A stretch of 64,000 bases of DNA. It comes from Glaciecola sp. XM2. GTDB taxonomy: Bacteria; Pseudomonadota; Gammaproteobacteria; Enterobacterales; Alteromonadaceae. Made by a program: the position numbers and the translations under genes. This document shows positions 36,795 through 44,696 of this stretch, in pieces. The stretch spans positions 744,001 to 808,000 of the forward strand of contig NZ_JAHEOJ010000020.1 in NCBI RefSeq assembly GCF_018595715.1, written 5' to 3'. The notes below the pieces were generated by a model, which worked only from the letters and a program-made list of their open reading frames with translations, searched no databases and was not told where the DNA came from. Within the stretch, counting starts at the first letter, position 1. Every line of letters starts with the position of its first letter.

Positions 36795-37263
36795 CTATAA
36801 AATAAAAAACACATTAAAAACAGGGTGTTATGCCCTGTTTTTATCTTCATTCTGGACATCTGCACACGCACAAACCGCTTCTTCTGAGTTTGGCGGCATG
36901 TCTTCATTCATCTCCATATTTTTGTCATTGATGTTAGTGATCGCCATTATTTTTGCGCTTGCTTACTTAATGCGTCGGTTTAATGTCACTCAAGCTGGAA
37001 ATGGTCAAATGAAAGTCGTCGCTAGCATGATGGCTGGAGCAAAAGAAAAAATCATGGTGATTGAAGTTGGTGACGAGCAGCATCTTGTTGGCATCACCTC
37101 GCATAGTATTAATCACTTAGCGACATTAAACAATCCTATTCAATCCTCATCAAAAAGTTCCGCTGTCGATGGTAAAGCAGGCTTCCAACAAAAGCTTGTG
37201 CAGGCGATGGCGCAATCTATTACCGGTCAAAACAAAAAAGATAAGGAGACGCAACGTGATTAG
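36754..37263 (+). CDS. fliO: flagellar export accessory protein FliO
   Basis: Small membrane protein that helps assemble the FliP ring. 169 aa if it starts at ATG 36754, inside fliN. No other ATG, GTG or TTG in frame lies before the signal-like segment ([18 protein letters not shown], about residues 23-40), so this start, with a long N-region, is the only conventional choice. Transmembrane helix at about 52-70 ([24 protein letters not shown]), then the FliO domain ([28 protein letters not shown]). A terminator-like hairpin lies over codons 22-30. Confidence 0.85.
   Translation: MLLVKSRELKSLNSYKIKNTLKTGCYALFLSSFWTSAHAQTASSEFGGMSSFISIFLSLMLVIAIIFALAYLMRRFNVTQAGNGQMKVVASMMAGAKEKIMVIEVGDEQHLVGITSHSINHLATLNNPIQSSSKSSAVDGKAGFQQKLVQAMAQSITGQNKKDKETQRD
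36817..36842 (+). promoter_or_regulatory. terminator-like hairpin at the fliN-fliO junction
   Basis: AAAACAGGG-TGTTATG-CCCTGTTTTT, a stem with flanking A- and T-runs, 23 bases after the fliN stop and inside the signal-peptide codons of fliO. It has the form of an intrinsic terminator within the operon, and could reduce export-gate gene expression relative to switch genes. Confidence 0.6.
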
Positions 37264-38026
37264 GGGCGCTGTTTGGTTGAAATTAGCTATTGTTTTGTTG
37301 CTACTTATTGGCATGCAAGCCGACGTGTTTGCTCAGCAAAGTGGTATATCAGCGGTCACGGTAACCACTAACGATGACGGTAGCCAAGAATACTCAATGA
37401 CCTTGCAAGCGCTGTTTATAATGACGGCGCTGAGCTTAATACCCGCTTTTGTGATGATGATGACATCGTTCACCCGAATCATCATTGTTCTGTCAATTTT
37501 GCGTCAAGCGATTGGTCTACAGCAATCACCGTCAAATCAAATCTTGATTGGGGTAAGCTTGTTTTTGTCTATGTTTATCATGGCGCCAGTATTTGAAGAG
37601 ATAAACGTAAACGCATTACAACCATACTTAAATGAAGAAATGACATCGATTCAAGCCTTTGATCAAGCCAAAGAGCCTATGCGCCAGTTTATGTTAAGCC
37701 AAACCCGTATTACCGATTTAGATACCTTTGTTCGAATCGGCGGCTATGAGGGGCAGTTTGACTCACCTGAGCAGGTGCCACTCACGGTGCTTATTCCGGC
37801 TTTTGTGACCAGTGAGCTCAAAACAGCATTTCAGATTGGCTTTATGTTATTCATCCCGTTCTTGATCCTCGATTTAGTGGTTGCCTCGATTCTCATGGCC
37901 ATGGGTATGATGATGTTATCGCCAATGATTGTTTCGTTGCCGTTTAAACTCATGTTGTTTGTATTGGTCGACGGTTGGAACCTTATCTTCGGCACGCTAG
38001 CCACAAGCTTTGGTATGGGGACCTGA
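37256..38026 (+). CDS. fliP: flagellar export gate protein FliP
   Basis: Core of the export gate (FliP5Q4R1). I place the start at GTG 37256 because AGGAG lies 7 bases upstream; it overlaps the fliO stop by eight bases. 256 aa: signal peptide (to about residue 27, MQADVFAQQ), then membrane segments including [21 protein letters not shown] and [26 protein letters not shown], the FliP signature regions. Confidence 0.96.
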   Translation: MIRGAVWLKLAIVLLLLIGMQADVFAQQSGISAVTVTTNDDGSQEYSMTLQALFIMTALSLIPAFVMMMTSFTRIIIVLSILRQAIGLQQSPSNQILIGVSLFLSMFIMAPVFEEINVNALQPYLNEEMTSIQAFDQAKEPMRQFMLSQTRITDLDTFVRIGGYEGQFDSPEQVPLTVLIPAFVTSELKTAFQIGFMLFIPFLILDLVVASILMAMGMMMLSPMIVSLPFKLMLFVLVDGWNLIFGTLATSFGMGT

Positions 38027-38027
38027 C

Positions 38028-38297
38028 ATGAGTCCAGAATCCTTTGTAGAAATCATGCGCGACGCAATGTTCATCATCATTTTGATTGTTAGCGCGATTA
38101 TTTTGCCGGGTTTGCTGATTGGTTTGGTGGTAGCAGTGTTTCAAGCCGCCACATCCATTAACGAACAAACCATGAGTTTTTTGCCAAGATTAGTGATTAC
38201 CTTGCTTGCGTTAAGCTGGCTAGGGAGTTGGTTAACCACCAAAATGATGGACTACACCAACGATCTGGTGCTCAGTATTCCCTCAGTGATTGGTTAA
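38028..38297 (+). CDS. fliQ: flagellar export gate protein FliQ
   Basis: Small two-helix membrane subunit of the export gate, 89 aa. The ATG at 38028, one base after the fliP stop, gives MSPESFVEIMRDAMF, matching family N-termini. Helices at about 12-35 and 50-75; the central AVFQAATSINEQTMSFLPR motif is diagnostic. Confidence 0.97.
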   Translation: MSPESFVEIMRDAMFIIILIVSAIILPGLLIGLVVAVFQAATSINEQTMSFLPRLVITLLALSWLGSWLTTKMMDYTNDLVLSIPSVIG

Positions 38298-38306
38298 GCG
38301 CTAAAG

Positions 38307-39083
38307 ATGGATTTGCTCAGCAGCTCACTCATGGACCTGATCAGCGATTACATGCTGGCGTTTATGCGTATTTCGGGTTTGTTTATCGCCATGGTCGGCA
38401 TCAGCGCTAACTCTATTCCTGCGCCTGTGAGAAACCTGCTGGCTGTGCTGCTGACATTAATGATTGTGCCTATGCTTCCGCCCGTGCCCATTACCGATAT
38501 CGTTTCGTTGGGCACGTTTATAGAAATCCTAAAACAGCTGATTGTGGGTGTTGCCATTGGCTTTATCTCGATGATGGTAATCAACACCTTCGTACTAGCC
38601 GGTCAAATTATCGCCATGCAAACCGGTTTAGGTTTTGCCTCGATTGTTGACCCTGTTAACGGGATTAGCGTGCCGGCGGTTGGGCAATTCTATTTGATTT
38701 TGGCCACCTTAATTTTTTGGTCAGTGGATGGGCATTTATTACTGATCAATATGATTGTGATCAGCTTTGAAGCCTTTCCTATTGACGGTCCATGGTGGAC
38801 GGGGGAGCAGTTTAGACTCATTGCGCACTGGGCAGGATGGATGTTTGTTTCAGCGGTAACCATCTCGCTTGCACCGATTGTATCGCTGTTAATCGTTAAC
38901 TTGTCGTTTGGCGTTATGACCAAAGCGGCACCGCAGTTAAACATATTTAGTTTAGGTTTTGCGATAGCACAAATTATGGGCTTGGTAGTAATTTGGTTCA
39001 CACTTTCTAACCAAGTATATCATTTCAATTTACAGTGGTTGCGTGCACAAGAATTCATGTGCAAGCTTCTGTTAACTTGCTGA
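38307..39083 (+). CDS. fliR: flagellar export gate protein FliR
   Basis: Multi-pass membrane subunit of the export gate, 258 aa, with several hydrophobic helices and conserved segments RISGLFIAMVGISANSIPAPVR, GFISMMVINTFVLAGQIIAMQTGLG and VDPVNGISVPAVGQF. Starts nine bases after fliQ and ends seven before flhB. Confidence 0.97.
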   Translation: MDLLSSSLMDLISDYMLAFMRISGLFIAMVGISANSIPAPVRNLLAVLLTLMIVPMLPPVPITDIVSLGTFIEILKQLIVGVAIGFISMMVINTFVLAGQIIAMQTGLGFASIVDPVNGISVPAVGQFYLILATLIFWSVDGHLLLINMIVISFEAFPIDGPWWTGEQFRLIAHWAGWMFVSAVTISLAPIVSLLIVNLSFGVMTKAAPQLNIFSLGFAIAQIMGLVVIWFTLSNQVYHFNLQWLRAQEFMCKLLLTC

Positions 39084-39090
39084 GGTCGGT

Positions 39091-40224
39091 ATGTCTGAAA
39101 ATACTAGCGGTCAAGAAAAAACAGAAGAACCCACACCCAAAAAACTCCAGGATGCCCGCAAGAAAGGGCAGCTTGCGCGATCCAAAGAGCTTTCTACAGC
39201 GATGTTACTGCTGGCCAGTGCCGTCGCCCTGTTGTTTGTCGGAAAATCCATTGCAACGGCCATGTTCGCTATTACCCAACGTTCTTTCGTACTCTCAAGA
39301 GACGAAACGTATGACTTAAAACACATGTTTCAGATTTTGGAAATGTCGGTTATGGAAAGTGCCATTCCGTTGCTAATTTTCATGATCATCGCGATGATTG
39401 GCGGCATATATGGCAACACCGCCATGGGGGGCTTTAATTTTAGCTGGGAAGCGGCGGCTCCTAAAGCGAGCAAAATGAGTCCGGTTTCAGGTTTCAAAAG
39501 GATGTTTGGCACCGAGGCCGTGGTGGAGCTGCTAAAGGGCGTTGGTAAAGTCGCGGTAGTTATTTTAATGGCATACGTTGCTTTGTTGATATTCAAAGAT
39601 GAAGCGCTGCATCTTGATATTGAATTGTACCCACTCAATTTGTTCCATGCGATGAACATGATCGAATGGGCGTTTTTACTTTTATGCGCTTCGATGATCC
39701 CCATCGCCTTGATAGATGTGCCATATCAAAATCATAAGCACACCGAAGAGATGAAAATGACCCTTCAAGAAGTCAAAGATGAGCGTAAGAGCTCTGAAGG
39801 TGATCCTTTAGTCAAAAACCGCGTCAGAAGGCTTCAGTATCAAGCCGCTGCTAATCGCATGATGCAAGACGTGCCGCAAGCCGACGTTATTGTGACAAAC
39901 CCAACCCATTATTCCGTTGCGATCCAATATGATCAAAATGGTAATCGTGCACCCGTTGTTTTGGCTAAAGGGCTTGATGAGTTAGCGATGCACATTAGAA
40001 AGATTGCCAAGGCGCACGATGTGCCTATTGTAGAATCCCCCGCACTGGCTAGGGCAATATACTACTCCACCGAAGTGAAACATGAAGTACCTCAAAAACT
40101 ATTCATGGCGGTCGCGCAGATCCTAGCATATGTATATCAATTGAAAGCTTATAAGAAAGGTAAGGGTAAACGTCCTAAGGCACTGAAAAAAGATATGCCG
40201 ATACCACCAGAGTTGAGACGTTAA
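39091..40224 (+). CDS. flhB: flagellar export switch protein FlhB
   Basis: Inner-membrane export protein whose autocleavage switches substrate specificity. 377 aa: charged start (EKTEEPTPKKLQDARKKGQ), four membrane helices (about 35-210), and the cytoplasmic domain with the NPTH cleavage site at residues 270-273 (VIVTNPTHYSVAIQY). Last gene of the fliK-flhB unit; flhA is not next but about 4.5 kb away, beyond the inserted islet. Confidence 0.97.
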   Translation: MSENTSGQEKTEEPTPKKLQDARKKGQLARSKELSTAMLLLASAVALLFVGKSIATAMFAITQRSFVLSRDETYDLKHMFQILEMSVMESAIPLLIFMIIAMIGGIYGNTAMGGFNFSWEAAAPKASKMSPVSGFKRMFGTEAVVELLKGVGKVAVVILMAYVALLIFKDEALHLDIELYPLNLFHAMNMIEWAFLLLCASMIPIALIDVPYQNHKHTEEMKMTLQEVKDERKSSEGDPLVKNRVRRLQYQAAANRMMQDVPQADVIVTNPTHYSVAIQYDQNGNRAPVVLAKGLDELAMHIRKIAKAHDVPIVESPALARAIYYSTEVKHEVPQKLFMAVAQILAYVYQLKAYKKGKGKRPKALKKDMPIPPELRR

Positions 40225-40415
40225 CTGTAAAACGCGTCTTTTAAGGGCTTAGCAATGCATGTTTCGCGCACCGCTTCTGTAAACATATTGCGCTGGTCGG
40301 TGCACTTACGTAGCGGTGAATGACGTTATAAATCAAGTCAGGAGACGCGATAGTACTTTTCCTTTTTCGCGTTAGATGATTTAATGAACATTCGACAACA
40401 AAAATAAGAAAAGCC

Positions 40416-40574
40416 ATGAACAAAATACTCCTTATCATCTTAGCGATACTATTACCGCCTATCGCTGTGTTTCTGAAAAGCGGCCTAGGTAAAGACTTAC
40501 TCATTAATATCGTACTTTGCATCATCTTCTTTATTCCAGGTGTTATCCACGCGCTGTACGTGGTTACCCGATAG
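40416..40574 (+). CDS. Pmp3/YqaE-type small membrane protein
   Basis: 52-aa hydrophobic peptide with two membrane helices and the family pattern ILAILLPPIAVFLKSG, then LLINIVLCIIFFIPGVIHALYV, as in YqaE/Pmp3 proteins. These proteins are linked to membrane potential and salt or cold stress; the mechanism is unclear. Full length for the family. Weak AAGAAAAG before the ATG. It lies between flhB and ppk2, with about 190 bases of non-coding DNA upstream. Confidence 0.88.
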   Translation: MNKILLIILAILLPPIAVFLKSGLGKDLLINIVLCIIFFIPGVIHALYVVTR

Positions 40575-40590
40575 CTGACGTGCTTTCATA

Positions 40591-41358
40591 ATGATAGGCG
40601 ATGATGCGTTTGTGTACGAAGCAACACTCGATGACGCAGTGTACAAGCCCATGCTTCGCAACTTACAAATAGAGTTGCTTAAGCTTCAACGCTGGGTGAA
40701 ACAGAGCGAACAAAAGATTGTGATTGTTTTTGAGGGTATTGACGCCGCTGGTAAAGGCGGCACCATCAAGCGATTTACGGATTACTTGAACCCTCGCGGC
40801 GCTCGCATTGTTGCTTTAAATAAACCTTCAGATACTGAACGAACACAATGGTATTTTCAGCGTTATGTTGAGCATTTGCCCAGTGGCGGCGAGATTGTCC
40901 TGTTTGATAGAAGTTGGTATAACCGAGCGGGCGTAGAACGTGTGATGGGATTTTGCTCTGATGAGCAATACCAAGAGTTTATGCATCAAGCACCGAAGTT
41001 CGAATCAATGTTAGTGCGCTCCAAGATTATTCTTTTTAAGCTATGGTTTGATGTATCTCAAGAGGTACAAAAAGCACGCTTTGATGCACGGCGAACCGAC
41101 CCATTAAAACGTTGGAAGCTAAGTCCCATTGACGAGCAAGCCATCGCTAAATGGGATGATTATCAACACGCTAAACACAGCATGCTAGAACAAACCCATT
41201 CCATTGATGCACCCTGGACAATTATTCGCTCTGATGACAAAAGGCGCGCGCGTATTAATAGCATTAAGTATGTACTGGATAAAATTGATTACGCGAATAA
41301 AGATGAGACTATTGCCACCCCGCCAGACAGTTCAATTGTGCTAACACCGTCTTATTAA
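40591..41358 (+). CDS. ppk2: polyphosphate kinase 2 (PPK2) family protein
   Basis: Transfers phosphate between polyphosphate and nucleoside di- or monophosphates. 255 aa, one PPK2 domain with Walker A GIDAAGKGG (residues 49-57) and Walker B region FDRSWYNRAGVER (105-117); lid region ARRTDPLKRWKLSPID follows. This pattern fits the one-domain class I enzymes; NDP versus NMP preference cannot be fixed by eye. Its stop overlaps the stop of the minus-strand GGDEF gene, so the two converge with no terminator between. Confidence 0.93.
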   Translation: MIGDDAFVYEATLDDAVYKPMLRNLQIELLKLQRWVKQSEQKIVIVFEGIDAAGKGGTIKRFTDYLNPRGARIVALNKPSDTERTQWYFQRYVEHLPSGGEIVLFDRSWYNRAGVERVMGFCSDEQYQEFMHQAPKFESMLVRSKIILFKLWFDVSQEVQKARFDARRTDPLKRWKLSPIDEQAIAKWDDYQHAKHSMLEQTHSIDAPWTIIRSDDKRRARINSIKYVLDKIDYANKDETIATPPDSSIVLTPSY

Positions 41359-42983
41359 ACAAAAAAGGAAAAGCAGGTTTTGTTTCGTCCAGTGTTTTTT
41401 GCGTCGTACAACGCCTTATCTGCCTCATCCACGATTGTAGTAACATCCCAAGTTTTCTTTTCGTTAAAGCGAAAGGTTGCCACTCCTATACTAAGTGTCA
41501 ATAGTTCGCTCGCGTGACTTTTAGCGTGTGATATAGATAGATTCTTGATGGCATGATGCAGTTGGTCAGCCTTAAGCGCTGCGCCTGCAGGATCAGTTTC
41601 AGGTAACACACATATAAACTCTTCTCCGCCATATCGAGCACAAAAATCAGTGTTGCGCGCAACAGTTTCTTGTAGCGCTGTTGCGACTTGTTGCAGGCAG
41701 TAATCCCCCTGGTTGTGTCCATATTCATCATTGTAGGCCTTGAAGAAGTCAATATCGACCATCACAATACTTAGGAAAGACTGCTGGCGCTTAGCATGAT
41801 CAATTGCACCTTTTACATTTGCTTCAAAGGCGCGGCGATTAGGTATGCCGGTTAATGGATCACTCAACGACATTTCCATAAGGCTTAGCTCTTGTTTTTG
41901 TACCTTACTGAGATAGTTTGAAAAGACCGTTGCCAAATAGGAAATCTCATCTTGACCGGCAACATTAATAGTAGTCACATTTGAAGCGGTTGCCGCATCA
42001 ACTTGCTCGGTTAGTGAGACCAAACGCACTACGAAGCGTTGATACAAGACATATACTAATGCGAGGGAAATAAGCAGGGTAAGAATACTAAACGATACAA
42101 CAATATGCGTTTGACGCGTTACCTGCTTGGACGTTTCTTCTGCAGAGCGCAATATATCTCGGTAAATCAGCTGAGTTTGATATTCTAATCCACTGGCTAA
42201 ATCCGAGATGAGGTTACGGATGAAGCTATCCCTGCCGCGCGTTCTGCCCGCTAGCAACAAGTACTCAGCTTTTATATCCACTAACGACTGATACTGTTCA
42301 AGCGTAGTCTTTATTTGTCCATTCAATACTCTGCCGTTGCGTATCAGATAGCTTTTTTCAACGTCATCTACCATACGATGTAGCTGTGCTGAAGTCTGTC
42401 TTACATTGTTTAATTTAGTTTCTGCTTCTAGCGTTTTTACCGATATCAGTATCGCAAGTAAGTCATATTCAAGTTGAGTATCCACGTTATCCCAATTTTG
42501 AACTTGTTCTTTGCTGGCCATCATCTCTGAAAGGGCATTAGTCACTGACGTTGTAAATGCATTCGTTTGTGCTTTTAACTTGCTATCTAACGCTAACTTT
42601 TGTTCTACCAGGACATTTAGGTCTTCTAATTCCAACTGAATAATGCTGATTTGCTTGCTAACGAGTTGATAGTTGTCTGCATTGATGCCTGCGTTTAATT
42701 GAGCCAATAGGTTGTTGGTTTCTTGTCTAATTAAGCGTCGCTCTGGCTCGCTTTGGGCGCCTGTCAATTGTGCAATTTCGGTTGTTAACATTTGGATTGT
42801 GTTATTAAACCATGCAGATTGCGTGAGTTGTGGCATGGTTTCAGTGGTGATCACATTCAACCTATCACGTAAATCAAGCAATTTGGTCATCGTGTAGATG
42901 GTAGTAAGCGCAAATAACCCCAAAATAGCGAGCAAAGCATAAATGAAAGTTACCACTGCGCGTTTTTTATGTTTGGTTATCAT
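41355..42983 (-). CDS. membrane diguanylate cyclase with periplasmic sensor region
   Basis: Makes c-di-GMP from GTP. 542 aa: transmembrane helices at about 10-31 and 292-313 enclose a helical periplasmic region of 260 residues of unknown type; a HAMP-like linker (314-362) leads to the GGDEF domain (about 370-540). Active-site GGEEF is at 452-456 and an inhibitory I-site RNTD at 443-446, both intact, so the cyclase should be active and feedback-controlled. Its start overlaps the stop of the upstream degenerate nucleotidase gene by four bases, so the two are translationally coupled. Confidence 0.94.
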   Translation of the reverse strand: MITKHKKRAVVTFIYALLAILGLFALTTIYTMTKLLDLRDRLNVITTETMPQLTQSAWFNNTIQMLTTEIAQLTGAQSEPERRLIRQETNNLLAQLNAGINADNYQLVSKQISIIQLELEDLNVLVEQKLALDSKLKAQTNAFTTSVTNALSEMMASKEQVQNWDNVDTQLEYDLLAILISVKTLEAETKLNNVRQTSAQLHRMVDDVEKSYLIRNGRVLNGQIKTTLEQYQSLVDIKAEYLLLAGRTRGRDSFIRNLISDLASGLEYQTQLIYRDILRSAEETSKQVTRQTHIVVSFSILTLLISLALVYVLYQRFVVRLVSLTEQVDAATASNVTTINVAGQDEISYLATVFSNYLSKVQKQELSLMEMSLSDPLTGIPNRRAFEANVKGAIDHAKRQQSFLSIVMVDIDFFKAYNDEYGHNQGDYCLQQVATALQETVARNTDFCARYGGEEFICVLPETDPAGAALKADQLHHAIKNLSISHAKSHASELLTLSIGVATFRFNEKKTWDVTTIVDEADKALYDAKNTGRNKTCFSFFV

Positions 42984-44527
42984 TCAGCCCCACGCTGAAC
43001 AGACGTTGGCGTAACTTGCTCAACCATTCTGTTTTCGATGCGTCCATTTAGCGTTTGCTTGGCTAAAATGGTTTCGGCGACTAAGTCGGCAATCAATATT
43101 GAGTGTTCAATCCTTTGTCTTATTGAACCTTCACGTTTAAAGACTGTGTAGCCGTCACCGCCATTTGCTAAATAATCGGTTGTTGCAAGTTGGTACATTT
43201 TTTCGCGCTCTATACGTCTATTGCCAATCATAACTGACACAATACGTTCCCCAACCGGCGCAAAGCGATTGTATTTCACACTCATTCCCGACACATGCGG
43301 AAAGCCGCCTTTTAGGTCTTCGACTTTTGATACGCCTACTTCAAGGGCTTGTAAAACATCATCACCACTGACCTCGATAACTTGAAGACGCGATCTAAAT
43401 GGCAGTTCGGTGGCAATATCTTTTTTCAAAATAGAATCACCTTGCTTGTAGGTTTTATCGCCTCTAATACTGCCGCCGTTGATGATGGCAATATCAGCGT
43501 CGCTAAACTCCCTCATAGCATCCACAATAAAATTGGCAAAGGCATTCTCTTTGCCTCTTACCGCTTCTCGTCGAGTAGAGAAGTTAGCGGCCCATGTACC
43601 AAGAGGCTCATCTAGCATGCGCGTGAGTCTTGCGTAGTAATTGTTTACCACATTTTGCACTTTTGGTGCAGGTGTTAGCGAAGCTAGAGGCACAAACTCA
43701 TTGCTCATGAGCGTAAACCCGTCTGCAAGACTAAACTTTGCTTTAATTGCTCCACCAGGTTGTTTAAGGTGCAAAATGTGAGGATGGGCGGTAACCATGT
43801 CGATATAGTGTGCTTGCAATCGAGTGTCAGATAAAAATGCGATATCGATGACGCTCTTATCGAGTAACTCAGGGATAAATTCAAATGGATACGAATAATG
43901 TAGCAGAACAACATTCGCCCCCATACTTTTGAGTGTTTTTGACGCTCGGGTAATCGTTTCAATCGGATCTGCAACGTCGACGTTAGTCAGCAGATATTCT
44001 TCTATCAATCTACTATTAACAACCGAGATAAAGCCTATGCTGATATTGTCTCGTTTAAGTAGAAAAAATTGATTTAAGCCGTCGGGGGTTTGTTTGCTTC
44101 GAGTATCTATGACGTTAGATGTCACGATGGGAAAAGCGGCCTCGTAGGCTCTTAAAGACAGTTCATCGGTCAAATAGCTAAATTCGCGCTTTGTGACGCC
44201 CATGATATCTGGCTCGATTGTGTTGAGTACATCGATGATATGTGACCCTTTATCAAAGGCAGACATAGCACTAGGACCAAGAGAGCCGCCTCCAAATATT
44301 AAAAAAGGGCGAACAGATGATGCTTTTTGACTGTCAACTACAAGCGTTTTGAGCTCTGCATATTTACCCGATTGAGCATCAAAGATATCGGGCATATCAG
44401 CAGCTAAAATAAGCGTATGCGTTCGGTTTTCTGAGCTATACGAAGGAGCAATTAATGCAATACCGCTGATGATCACAATTATATAGCTGATTATGCTTTT
44501 AGGTATTGAATCAAAACGATCGATCAC
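42980..44527 (-). CDS. degenerate periplasmic 5'-nucleotidase/UshA-like protein
   Basis: Two-domain UshA-like protein with signal peptide (IISYIIVIISGIALIAPSYS). I prefer the GTG at 44527, which has GGAGAG upstream; a TTG at 44551 is an alternative. The C-terminal 5'-nucleotidase domain (about 310-490) looks normal (NGGSIRGD at about 350-357; TDYLANGGDGY). The N-terminal metallophosphatase domain is recognisable but its metal sites are changed: the usual DxH is ADMPD, GD is GGGSLG, GNHE is TKREF, and GHTH is DTRLQAH. It is therefore probably catalytically dead and may bind a nucleotide or sugar-nucleotide. Coupled to the membrane GGDEF protein, so it may act as its periplasmic ligand-binding partner (inference). 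Confidence 0.85.
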   Translation of the reverse strand: MIDRFDSIPKSIISYIIVIISGIALIAPSYSSENRTHTLILAADMPDIFDAQSGKYAELKTLVVDSQKASSVRPFLIFGGGSLGPSAMSAFDKGSHIIDVLNTIEPDIMGVTKREFSYLTDELSLRAYEAAFPIVTSNVIDTRSKQTPDGLNQFFLLKRDNISIGFISVVNSRLIEEYLLTNVDVADPIETITRASKTLKSMGANVVLLHYSYPFEFIPELLDKSVIDIAFLSDTRLQAHYIDMVTAHPHILHLKQPGGAIKAKFSLADGFTLMSNEFVPLASLTPAPKVQNVVNNYYARLTRMLDEPLGTWAANFSTRREAVRGKENAFANFIVDAMREFSDADIAIINGGSIRGDKTYKQGDSILKKDIATELPFRSRLQVIEVSGDDVLQALEVGVSKVEDLKGGFPHVSGMSVKYNRFAPVGERIVSVMIGNRRIEREKMYQLATTDYLANGGDGYTVFKREGSIRQRIEHSILIADLVAETILAKQTLNGRIENRMVEQVTPTSVQRGAE

Positions 44528-44606
44528 CGTATGCGCTCTCCAACATAACAACTTAGGGGTTTAACTCAGCACTATTCTAAAACAATAAGGCATTTTGTGT
44601 GTGCTT

Positions 44607-44636
44607 ATAGTACAGGGCAGGCTGCCCAAAATGCAA
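44607..44636 (-). promoter_or_regulatory. candidate sigma-70 promoter with palindromic operator for the nucleotidase-GGDEF pair
   Basis: On the minus strand TTGCAT (44636-44631) and TACTAT (44612-44607) are 18 bases apart. The spacer contains the palindrome GGGCAGGCTGCCC (44615-44627), ideally placed for a repressor. Divergent from the flhA promoter. Confidence 0.5.
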
Positions 44637-44656
44637 AGGACTTTTTAAAGATCAAG

Positions 44657-44673
44657 TTGGCACGCAAGTTGAT
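44657..44673 (+). promoter_or_regulatory. sigma-54-like promoter of flhA
   Basis: TTGGCACGCAAGTTGAT: an excellent -24 box (TGGCACG) and TTG at -13, but GA instead of GC at -12. A start near 44684 would leave a leader of only about 13-30 bases before flhA. Confidence 0.75.
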
Positions 44674-44696
44674 AACTACCCTGTAATTCTCACTAG

